Shown piece by piece: positions 12,239 through 23,858 of a stretch of DNA of 64,000 bases. The notes beneath the pieces are model-generated. The model was given only the letters and a program-made list of their open reading frames with translations, had not been told where the DNA came from and did no database searches. Both the position numbers and the translations under genes were made by a program. Position 1 is the first letter of the stretch. Each line of letters starts with the position of its first letter. Source of the stretch: Hybos culiciformis (taxonomy: Eukaryota; Arthropoda; Insecta; Diptera; Hybotidae). The stretch covers positions 115,553,812 through 115,617,811 of the forward strand of contig OZ023273.1 in the NCBI GenBank assembly GCA_964007475.1. The letters run 5' to 3'.

Positions 12239-15200
12239 CAAAAAGTAATATGAAAAGCTTATGCTTACATAGGTTATGTGGTTTCCCCAAAGGATTTTTT
12301 TTTTCAAACATTGATTTTATTAGAGTAAAATAAGTGTAAATGCCTATAAAAGTGATTATACATACAATTTAATTTTTATGTACGACTATTTATAAATAAA
12401 ATGTTAAATATATCTAATATATGAATATAAATGTAATACATATATATGTAACTTTAATTCCATGTAGAATAATATATCATAAATATAACATTCAAAGCTT
12501 TACATACATGATATATATTTATGTATTTAACATTTAATCACAAAATATGAGGTTATAATAGTAAAATCAATATTTAAGAAGGATGTTCGTATGAAATGGA
12601 CAAAAGTATTATAGTGTTTTTAAAATCAGTCATACATATATATATATACATATATATAACTGATGATTGGTGACTTGATGTTTTAGAACTGAGAATAATG
12701 CAGAAAAGATAAAATTGTCCATGCATATGTGCGAACAAATGTATAATCTATTTGCATTATAAGTATGGATATGTATTTATATATCTACAAATCTATATTC
12801 TACATATTTTTCTAGATAGAATTTAGTAGTATAATGAAAAGCCTACAACATATCTCTATACAGATTATATATTTTATATATTTCAGATAAAAATAAGGAA
12901 AATGATTGATATTCAAGATGGATATTTTGAAAGTAAGGAATTTAGAGCATATGTTAATTAGGTTCATTGATTAAAAAAAAAGGAACAAAAATTAGGAATT
13001 CAAGAATATCTTCAAAAAATTGGAAACCTAAAGCAGCTAGAAATGGATTGACAATTTTGTATAAGTTTAAGTTCGATAAATTTAATTTACTTTATATGAT
13101 CAACTCTAAGTATAATTTTTAATTTAGTTTTATTTATTATTTCATATAAAAGTTCCATCCAAACCATTTATTTTAAATAGCAAACCCATATAATTAAACT
13201 TTTATTTCCTTTTTTTTTATCAATGTTATATAATAACAATATATTATAAAATTAATAAAAAAAAAAACTATAATACAGAAATATATTTTATTATTTTTAT
13301 ATACATATATGGTATTATGATTTCTTACTAAAATTCGAATTACCCATCCTTTTTAAATTTTATAAATGATACCAAAAAACATAATATTATGTTGGAATAA
13401 AATAAAATACTATATAGAAATATGTACGAAATGTGAGTATAATATTGTGTAAAAGCAACATATTTTCTGGAATACATAAAAACAAAAAAAAAATAAACTT
13501 AAATTTGTTCTTATATGTAATATTTGCTACATTTATTACATACAAATAAAATTTAATTAGAAAATTCCTTAAATATTTATATTAAAATTGTTTTTGCTTC
13601 AATTAATAATATTTTTAATGAAATAAAAACTAAATGCTAAGATAAATTCTTTGAAATTAATGCAAAAAATCAATATAATAAAGAATGTTTGTTGTCCACG
13701 GAAGTATAAGTATTTTGTTAGAATTTTCAATTTCCGTTTCAGGAAAATTAAATAATTAACAAGGGCAATAATAAAGTATATATGTTTAATTTTAAGATAT
13801 CTTATTTGTGTAAAGGGAAAAAGTTAGAAACGATAATCGAAGTATAATTTGTTTAATTGCTATATTATAATATATATAATATGTATAAAGTAAACTTAGT
13901 AACTTCTTAGATCACACGGAGATGTTACGAAGATGTCAATCCAAATATAGAACAATCAAAACGCATTAACGATGTTGATAAAGTTTCGTTCAAGGTTGTG
14001 TCTAGGGTTGTCGTCGGCTTGCTTGTTTACACTTTTTTTTAATCAATGGTTATATCTAACCCTGAGGCTGGCATATTACAAAATGTGATACAATTTGTAA
14101 CTGAGTGCTGCAAAAATTCCGTTAAAGTTTAAAATTAAACATAATATTATGCGGATTTAAAAATATGAAAGAAAATAAAAAATAATAATGGAATTTTAAT
14201 AGTAATGTTAGGAGTACAGGATTTGTTTTAAATTAAACTTTATCTGAATGAAAATAATAATTTTTTTTTTATTAAAAATAAAATACAGAATTTTCCGGAT
14301 ATTTAAGAAGAGTTTACATAAAGTCACAAATTCAATTTTACTTTGTGTCAACAAAATAACATACAAATTTATGAAAAAGAACCAACATTTTAGTTTTTTT
14401 AAATTTTTTTTTATATATTTTTATTTTTTTGTAATAAAAGTTTTAGTTTATTTAAACTTTACAAAATGCTAAAAAAAAAAGAAAGAAAAAATATTATGTT
14501 TATTATTATTTTAGTTTTTTTTTTCAATTTTATTTTTACCACATTTATCTTCTAATTTAATGTTGTTATGTTTTTTTATTTTTTTTTTTAGAATTTTTGG
14601 TCACAAAACATATGTCCAGAAGTCCAGAACTCAAAATATATTGCCCACAAAAGAATTACTGTACACAATTTCAGACAAAAATGATAAGAGCTTTTAAATG
14701 TAAAAAAGGACTTTTGTTTTTATATATACATTTAAGTATATAGTAAAAATATTCACTTTTAAAAAGAATATATTCAAACTGTACCAAAGGGTTTATATAG
14801 TTTTTATTTTTTAAATAATGAAAAAACAAAAAACGAAAATTATTTTTGCGACTGCGTAAATTTTATTATTTATTTTTGTATATATACATATATTTTTCTT
14901 TTTTAATTCAGCGAGGACAAAGGATATTGTTACCTATAATAGTATATTTTCAGACAAACGTAATAAACAAAGAAAATATTGCATAAAAGTATCTAAGGAC
15001 TTTTAGTGCCAAAATATTTTTTTTTTTGGTAATCTTTTAAGATTTTAGTATTTTAGACAATCTTATTTTTGTATAGAATTATATTTGATTTTATAATTTC
15101 ATTCCAATGTAAAAGATAAAGTATAATATAAACATAAGAATAATTCAGCATAACACTAGTTAGAAAACATATTTATGAAATATTTTTAGGCCAGTAATAA

Positions 15201-16307
15201 TCACTCAATTTAGAGATAGCAAAAATAATTCAAAGAGGCTTATAAAATTATTTTTTAAATCACTTTGAAGTTATATTTCCTCGAGATTCTTATTTCTAAA
15301 TTGTTTTCGATGAAATTCATTAATTTACACAATTTTATTTTCACGGAACATTCAGTGGTTAATACGATTTGGAAATAAGTATAATTTCACAATTAATTTG
15401 ATAATATTTAGGAAGTAAAATATACAATATTGTCAGTAACATGAGTTTTATCTATAAGGTACGTACGCTTACAACAATACTTTAAGATGCGAAATTCTGT
15501 TATATTTATATTTCATTCTCTACCGTCTACCCTATTCATGATGAAAGCATATCAACAAGTTATGATGAAACTATATTTTTGAGCTCAAGTAACAGGTCCC
15601 TCATTTATGCCGAATATTGAATTGAATTTTAACAAAATACAGATTAAATTGATTTAAGTTAGTTTTGGAAATAAAAAAAAAAAAAAACGATCAAAAAATT
15701 TATAAAAAATAATTACATTAATAAGACTTGGAAAATATTCAAAATGTCAATATGTATTTTAAAAATATTTTGTTAACAGAAAAAAAAAAATTTGACCCTC
15801 TTCAAAATTTTGATTGCTTTTTATTTTTCGAGAACAAGGCAAAAAAACAAAATTGAAATTGTTTTAGTTTTTTTTTTTTTTTATGGATAAAAATCAATTT
15901 AAAAACAATTAAGTTTTGCTAGTGACCTATTTTTCAGGAGAATGCAATTCGATAATAAATTTGTTAGGGCAAAAAAAAATAAATAATAGAAAAATGATTT
16001 TAATCGATTGCTTACAAAAATATATATGCAATTGCACTTCAGTGAACAAAAAAAAATCTTAATGCAGAAAAATAAGTATTTAAGTACATAAAAATGAAAT
16101 AGAATTTTATAATCAAAACTCAAGAAGATATCTTCTTGTACAGGAAGGTGACGTATTCCTTCTTTTGATGACAAATAAAACGACAATAATATCAAGAATG
16201 GATATCATTTCTTTTATAATATTCTGTAATATGATATTAATTTGGGAGTGAGAATAATAGTTTGCAATAAGATATGAAATATATTATAAATAACAAAAAA
16301 TTCTTAC

Positions 16308-16566
16308 CTTCCCGAACATCTTTATATGGATCTTCTACGTGATCTTCATTATAAATAACGGAATGGAAACCATCATCTTTGTACGTATTATTTGGAAAAT
16401 AATGTTTTGCATGTTCTACATAATATGAATCTTTATTAGTTATTATTTTACCCTCGAATAAACCATCTCTTATTGAACCAAAAACTCTACTGTTATGTTC
16501 ACCTATCACTTGACCCTCATAAATGTGGGATCGATCAACATCAGTTGGTCCAGAACTACTATGAAC
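16308..16566 (-). CDS. kuz: kuz exon: prodomain
   Basis: This exon is 259 nt, entering at phase 0 and leaving at phase 1 (86 codons plus G). The peptide runs VHSSSGPTDVDRSHIYEGQV, then FGSIRDGLFEGKIITN, YYVEHAKHYFP, DGFHSVIYNEDHVEDPY and ends DVREG across the junction. It matches the second half of the ADAM10 prodomain (human pattern HIYTG...GxVxDGxFEGFI...YVEPAERY...FHSVIYHEDD). The acceptor is ATTTTTTTTTATAG at 16567 and the donor is GAAG|GTAAGAA at 16308. The upstream ATG inside the exon is not the start: the frame is in phase with the exon before it. Confidence 0.94.
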
Positions 16567-16683
16567 CTATAAAAAAAAATAAAGAAAATCGCAATTATAA
16601 TTTAAGTACTTAGAATCAAAGGAAGAAAATGGAAAGAATTTTTCGGAAAAAAGCCATGATTAGTTTGAATTAATTTAACTTAC
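16567..16683 (-). other. kuz intron, 117 bp, phase 0
   Basis: The donor is GAG|GTAAGT (16683-16678) and the acceptor is TTTTTTTTTATAG. No other feature is seen. Confidence 0.92.
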
Positions 16684-16880
16684 CTCTAAATTATCACTAA
16701 ATGTATCTAAATCACGTTTTAACCTAAGTGGAAATTCTCTTCCGTGTGCCTTAAATTGTAAATAAACATAATGATCTTTGGTCACTGATCTTTTAGCTCT
16801 ATTATGACTAGCGTGTATATGCTTGTGATCATAACTAAGTGTTTCGTAATGAGATATGTATTCATTCAGACGATTTTTTC
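16684..16880 (-). CDS. kuz: kuz exon: N-terminal prodomain
   Basis: This exon is 197 nt, entering with the last two bases of a codon (GA; Gly if the upstream base is G) and leaving at phase 0. The peptide is (G)KNRLNEYISHYETLSYDH..., then ASHNRAKRSVTKDHYVYLQF, KAHGREFPLRLKRDLDTFSD and NLE. It aligns with the start of the mature prodomain of ADAM10 (human NPLNKYIRHYEGLSYN...HQRAKRAV...HGRHFNLRMKRD). RAKR is a second dibasic convertase-like site. The acceptor is ATTTTCAG at 16881 and the donor is GAG|GTAAG at 16684. No signal peptide is encoded here, so at least one more coding exon lies upstream, either at 48504-48564 or elsewhere. Confidence 0.94.
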
Positions 16881-19800
16881 CTGAAAATAAAAAAAATAAA
16901 TAAACAGATATTAGTATTAAAATTTTATGAAAAATGAAATGAAAATAAAATTAAAGTAAGTGTTATATACATTTTATTCTTGTTATGGTTAATGTTAAAA
17001 TTGGACATAAAAAACTTGGGTTTAAAAAACCAATCAAATTTAGCTAGCAAGTAATATTCACTCTATTATATTTATATGATTATTATTAATGAAAATGAAT
17101 GCGAGCAATTGCAATAATCTATGGTTACCAGTCACAGTTTCTCAGCTTAAAATTACTGTCTTATGCAGAAACTATAAAACTCAATTGCGTTATATCTTGT
17201 TGTATCATAGAAAGAATCCTTATAGCTAACAAATAATTTTTATACATACCAAAACAACATAGAGTGATTCTTAAGAGTGCTGAAGCTAAAAATTTCAAAC
17301 ATAAAATTCCAAAAAATCATATAATTTTTGATGTTGCTTTCAAATTTTAAAATTGTAAAATCCCAATATTTTCGTGATCTGCTGTACATAAGAAGCATAA
17401 GCACATATAATGTGTTTTTGCAATCGTTATGAAAAACCAAGTTTAAAAATAGCAATTATTCATGATAATTACTTTTTTCTTTGAAAAGGAGAAAATTTAA
17501 AAAAAAAAAACTAAAACTGTTGCTGACTATGTACATGCTATACATTCACAATGTACTTATATATCCAATTTGGTACTGAAAAATTCTTTTACCATATTAT
17601 TTTGAATAATTGAAGAATGATTTTATGAATGAAAAAGAAAAATCACTGAATGGTATGGTTAAATAAAATGAAAAATATATGAAATTATTTTAACATATCT
17701 GTGGAAGATATATTAAAACGTATTATAAATTGAGTTCCGACTTGAATTACGAAATTTTATTAAACAAAAAAATTTGCTTCTTGTATTCAGTAAAATTAAT
17801 TACAGAAAAATTTCTCTCTTAAACCATTTAATGAATATGCAGAATTTTTCAAACATTCTATAATTTTGCGAAATCTTTAAATTTTACTTAAAAACAATAT
17901 TTTTTTGTTAATTAAACTGTAGAAAATTAAGAACTGACTAACTTAGTCCCCAACGACTAAGCTTTCAAATAAATCATATCATGGTCATTATAAAGTTAAA
18001 TAATTCTGCCATAAAATTAGAAATAGTTAAGGCAAAAGTTAACTAATAAACATTTCGATTTCAAGTCGAAAACGGGGGCATTTCAAACATGGTTTCTCGT
18101 ATGAACAATTTTATTAGCCGGAAGCATATTTATATGAGTTATTGTCACACTGTATTTTTTGTTCATTTAAGCATCCATAACTAATAACTCACCTATTTTA
18201 TTGAATAATTTGACAACAAAATATAAATTATCTTTTATTAACTATATACAGAATATTATTGGAAATCTAAAAAAAAAAACAAAAGAGAAATAAATAAAAA
18301 ATTGAACGGTTTGTGTTTGTATTCTTAGAATTTTCCTCTGGCAAAAAGGATACTATATTTGGAATGAAATATGAAGCAATAATTGTTAATTCTTTCCTAT
18401 GAAAAAAAATAAAAAAAAAAATTATTGCACTGGTATGAAAATTTAATTCTTTAATTTATTTCTCTTAACTTCTCTAAAGTTTACAGAAATATTATAAAAT
18501 TAATTATTATGTAAATATTTAAACATCCGAATTGATTCTCTATGCATAACATTTATTCTCTGGGGACAAATTTTGCATAATGAATTTTTTAAATCTTATA
18601 GACGGAATTTATTAAATTATTTGTGTGATCACGTTGAATTAACAATTAAAATTGCTTTTAGCTAGATATGTACAAAAAACAAGTATTTTCAAACTTTGTT
18701 ATTTCTACAATCCATTACTAATTCGACAGCGCGATATTCAGATAATTTAGTTAAAATTTTCTATTGTATATTTAATACTGACTGCCCTTGAACTTTAGTG
18801 TAATAGTATTAAGGTTCAACTGTTAAATTACAACTCGATATTTTCCAGAGATAATTAATTAGAATAAATTGATATAGAAAGAAAGGCGAAAAATTATTGT
18901 TAAATTTATAATTCCAAGTATTTAATCTTTGCTTTCTCTGACAGAATTATTTAAGTAATTACTCAAGTTCTTCAAGTTTCCAAACTTGAATAATTCAACA
19001 GTGAATACCATTCCAATTTCTACTATAAACTTACAGATTAATAAATTATTGAAAATACAGAATATCGTATTATGTTTGACACAGTACGAGCTATATAAAT
19101 TCGTTTTCATTCTGAATTTTGAGCATGTGAAATGCTCGCCTGGGCTCACTATTGTCAAACGCTAAAGAACACATAAATATGATTAGTGCAGCTTTAAAAA
19201 CAGTGTAAACTATTTCCTCTTTTAACTAACCGTCCTATTTCTAATATCAAATCTCTTCTTTTTAAGTATAAAGAATGGCCCACGTTGGGATTCTCACCTA
19301 CTGTTTTGATAACTAATATAAAAAAAAATTTAAATTTGTTAAAGGATAGTACAGAATTAAAAATCCTTGTTATTTATTAGTCTGTATATTCATTATTATA
19401 TAACAGAAAGAAACGTGATCGATATTGGATTTTTCCCAACTTACATTTTTATTTTTCATAATTTTTTTTTTTTTTGTATTATTCTTTATTTAATAAAGAA
19501 AATCCTTTCTAAGTATCATTTTATAACATTTTGAAGGCTATCTGTTTTGTTTTTTTTTTCTTCTTCTCATTTTTCATTGTAAAAAATATATAAGAAACTA
19601 AACTTGAACATATAACACTTTCCATTTCATGATGATGTTGTTTTTCTTTATGTTAATAATAAAAATAACACTAATTCTATGTTTTTATGAAAAATCAATG
19701 TGAAAGTGCCAATTATTTTTTTTATAAAGAAAATTATTCGAAGGTTTTTGTTGATTTTTCCATTGTGTAAACAGAATAAGTTTTCCTTTTTTTTTTTTTT

Positions 19801-19968
19801 TTTTCAAGATAATTAAATTCATGTGAAATAATCAGAACAGAGAGATTATTTTTAAGCTGTCAAATTGAAACCCTTTTTTTTTCCCTTTATTAAACATGTA
19901 TATAAGGACACGCAAGGTTGGTATGGTTAAAATTTTGTAAGGATGAGGCAGTTAGACTGTTTTCTAAA

Positions 19969-20016
19969 AGCAATTCATAAGACTGAAAATTATGAGCAAT
20001 TCATAAGACTGAAAAT
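19969..20016. repeat. 26-bp direct tandem duplication (1.8 copies)
   Basis: AGCAATTCATAAGACTGAAA occurs at 19969 and again at 19995, period 26, in the giant intron. Confidence 0.75.
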
Positions 20017-23000
20017 AAAATAATTTTTTATGATCATATATCATATTATTTAATTTTATTTATAAGACTACAAAATTTTCTCTACAGCATATTTTCTGTA
20101 CAAGCTTAAAATTACTTTTAGTTCTTTCTGAGTAAATTCTTCTAGTTTTTTGTTTTCCTTTCAAATCAAATTTACTCTTCAATTAATTGAAGTTATTTCA
20201 CTAAGCAAAAGGCTCTCTGTACACAGCATAAATTGAAAATTTCATCGTCCTGTGAATAATGAAATCTTTAGTGTTGTTTTTTTTTTGTCCACATAACACA
20301 AACATAACATAAAATATGCATCATGTTTACTCTTATTTTTTTTTTTGTAGATCCATAATCTAATAATTTTCCCCTATTAGAATTTCAGATGAAGTAATCA
20401 TGACTCAAACAATGTTATTGCTTGTTGTTTTTTATTTTTAGTTTATCTCTATACTGTGTAGTATCTTTTTTTTTTCTTGAATATATATACTATTCATATT
20501 TTCAATAATTAAAATGCAACAAAAACAAGAATATAAATTGTATGATGATATTAAAAAAAAAAAAAAAGAAGAAAAATTGAGGTCAATGGTATATAACTCT
20601 TGGAAGATGACATAAAAAAGGAATTACAAGGATTACATTTTGTATAATTAAGATTTTATCACCCCAATCTTTATAATGGAATCACAAAAACAATAATAAA
20701 ATCGAAGAAGTTTTTTTTTTTTTTTATTATTATTTTTGAATTATGCATAATTGTAAAAGCTTTCACATAAATGCAATAAAAATTTTGATACTAAGTATAT
20801 TTTAGAAATTTATTAGAAGTATAGAATTTAGGACATTCACTTGTTAATTATAATGTATTTAAGTGACTTTTATATGTATATACAATATTCAATAACGAAA
20901 AATTGTAATAAAAGATACATACATATATCTAAAAATAATTATTTTATTAAAGCTACTTTTAATAACATCGATTGCATTGTTTTGTTATGTACACAAAAAT
21001 TTATTAGAAAATAATTAAATATTTTAGAAAATTAATTTTCGATGTCAAGGAGTGGTATATTATGAAATATTATTTTTACTGCCTTTATTAAATTTTATAT
21101 GTATAATTCGCCGAATACAAAGCTTTTTTTTTATGTGTAACATCAAAATAATTGATTGTGGTAGAATATTGAATATATGGTTAGGCTCAATAAATAATAA
21201 TATCATTGCGGGCAACATTTCTTTATATAAGATATTCACTGTCGGCGACGCAAACCTATTTTTGATAATTTTACAGGCGACACAAAAAACTGTATTATTC
21301 TTATTATTATATAATTAGCAGAAAACGATTAACCAATTTCGAAGGATATGAATTGAATAAAATCTGTAGCATTCTTACGAACATTACTACATTATCTTAG
21401 TTTTAAAAATGTTCAACTTTTGGATACAAAAATCTTTAACGTAAATTTACGAGTTTTTTTTTCGATAATAGAAGATGGTTCCAAATATTTCGAGAGACTA
21501 TATATATTTTTATCTGACTACATTTTTTATTTTCATTGAGACACTTTTATATACATTTAACAAAAGTTAAAATTTTCAATTCACAAAACCACACCTAGAT
21601 GCTAATTGGCAAAAAAAAAAAAAATATTACACTTTACTAACAATTTATTTTCATTTTAGTTTACTTAATTATTATGAAAAATTTGTACTTTTTTTATTAA
21701 ATAATATGAAAATGTTAATTTAATTAATAATAAAAAGGGAATTTTTATGTTAAATAACAACTTGACCCAATTTGTTCTTAAAAAGAAGAAAAAAAAAAAA
21801 AATTATAATAAGTGTATAATAATTAAAATATAATTTATTATTTTAATTACTTCAAGTATCAAATTATTATATATATACCATAAATTTTCATTTTATTTTT
21901 ATTTTTTTCATTTTTAAAAACAATAATAAACTCAAGATACTTATGTCCTCGCTTATATCGTTCGTTCTATATTCAAAAAAATAAGTAAATAAAATCTTTT
22001 CATTTATAATAAAATTCACATTTTCTATTTGTTTTTAAAATTATAAAATTTCAGTTTTTCAATTATAAATAAATAATATAAAAAAGAAATATATATAGGG
22101 AAGAGGGCTGGGTTGTCGGTCGGGCTGTGTTGTGGGTCAGCTAATTTTTTCTGTCATGCTAAGTAAATTGGCGGATCTAACTACTGTCAAATTTTTGTTT
22201 TGACCCAAGGTAGTTTTTAAGCGAACACCGAAGTGAATGAACGTATTGCTTATACAAGCTGCATACACCATGTGTCAAAATCGATAAAAAAAGTGATCTT
22301 AAGATTTTTTCAAAGTGCCATTTTGTTGAGTAAATGAATTGTAAACGGTGAGTTGAATGCATCAACGTTTAGTTAAAATCTTATATTTTTCGAATTAGTA
22401 TGACATTAATATGATATACGAGTGGAAAATTTTTTTTTCTTCGACTTTAAAAATGGCGTCATGGTTAGGTTGTGGGTCAGCGATTGGCTGGGTTGTGGGT
22501 CACCATTTTTTTTCCACTGTATGGCATACACACCATATATGAGTGTCAATTATCGTTAGTTTTGTCAGTATAAAGTGTTTTTTATGATTTGACCAGTATT
22601 TCAATGCATGTTTTTTTATTGTTAGTCATATTTTTACCGAAAAAGACAACTGAACCTCAAAAAAATCAACTTTTTGCAATTGATGATGATTATTGAAAAC
22701 TGTCACTTTTTGAAATTTTTTTGCCATTGACGGCTTCTAAAATTAATAAACATTAATATTTTTGATATTTATCGAGGTTTTACTTCAATTTTTTCCATTT
22801 TAATAAGGTTTTTCTAGATGACCCACAACCGAGCCACTTTTTTTTTTCGAAATTTTTTCACGTAGTCACAAAAATGGTCATAAAATTTTTTGAGTTTTTT
22901 GAATCACTATACACTGAGCCAAAAACTTATGTAGAATTAACAAAAAACATAGTATAGCGCACCAAAAAATTACGGCATTATTGATCCATCGGAGGTTTTT

Positions 23001-23210
23001 GCTGAACTAGCAAATTTTAAATAGGTGATGTATTACACATTGTGGCTTAAATAATTCATACATGGCCATGTGTGATCTTTTAGATAATGGTACTGTACAA
23101 ATTAACAAAGTATTTTGTACAAAACATCGAAGTAACTTAGATAATTGATACGTCGATAATTATACCAAAAACCTCTCAAATGCACCAGCAAAAAAACACC
23201 TCAACTCAAA

Positions 23211-23545
23211 TGGTTTTTTTTGGTTTTTTTATTTTTGATTTTCTTTTTTTTTTCTTTTTTTTTGTTGTTTTTTTTGTTTTGTTTTTTTTTTGTTTTTTTT
23301 TTGTTCTTTTTTGTTTTTTTTTTTTTTTTTTTTGTTATTGTTTTTTTTTTTTGTATTTATTTGTTTTTTTGTTGTTTTTTTTTTGTGTTTTTTTTGTATT
23401 TACTTATTTTTGATTTTCTTTTTTTTTTTTTTGTTTTTTTTTTTTTTTTTTTTTTTTTCTTTTTTTTTGTTTTGTTTTTTTTTTGTTTTTTATTTGTTTT
23501 TTTTTGTCTTGTTTTTACTTGTTTTTATTTGTTTTTATTTGCTTA
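23211..23545. repeat. T-rich low-complexity tract (interrupted poly-T with G and A)
   Basis: This is about 330 bp of nearly pure T with scattered single G or A (TTTGTTTTT-type runs). It creates three overlapping Phe/Val-rich plus-strand frames that are artefacts. It lies inside the nested element and may be an expanded simple repeat. Confidence 0.9.
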
Positions 23546-23684
23546 CCGGTCACCCATCTAAGTTATATCACTACGAGACGTTGCTTAACCGCTGTGTTCA
23601 ATGTGATGTAGAGTGTTCCACTGAGCTATGCCACTATATATTCAACAATGTATTAAATAGAAAATATAAATTCGGTATCTATTA

Positions 23685-23858
23685 AAACTTTATACATTTG
23701 TTTAGTAATTTATACAAGCAGTTGTATAGATCAACTAAGTTTTTTAGATGATTTGTCGAAGTTTTCAAACAAACTTTATACATTGTTTTAGTAATTTATA
23801 CAAGCATTTGGATAATTTAACAAATCCATTTTTTTTAGATGATTTATCGAAGTTTTCA
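23685..23858. repeat. 86-bp tandem duplication, two diverged copies
   Basis: AAACTTTATACATTTGTTTA at 23685 recurs as AAACTTTATACATTGTTTTA at 23771. The shared downstream blocks are GTAATTTATACAAGCA and TTTTTTAGATGATTTrTCGA. An inverted partner, AAAACAATGTATA, follows at about 23863. Confidence 0.8.

Larger units (their letters stand above)
4499..16307 (-). other. kuz intron, 11.8 kb
   Basis: This phase 1 intron has donor G|GTAAGAA (16307) and acceptor TTTTAG (4499). It contains the pogo-like element at 6880-7611 and a 22-bp direct duplication at 9191-9234. It also holds a TA dinucleotide run at about 12217-12238 and a slightly GC-richer block at 13905-14120. Otherwise 4499-6877 and 7614-16307 are A/T-rich with many A or T homopolymers; the short frames there (for example 14248-14472) look like chance. 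Confidence 0.88.

Noticed and set aside
18922..19158. 78-residue minus frame in the giant intron
   Set aside because: No family similarity and no splice sites in phase with kuz; expected by chance in 64 kb.
23180..23685. Three overlapping Phe-rich plus-strand frames
   Set aside because: They are generated by the interrupted poly-T tract; no protein-like composition and no start context.
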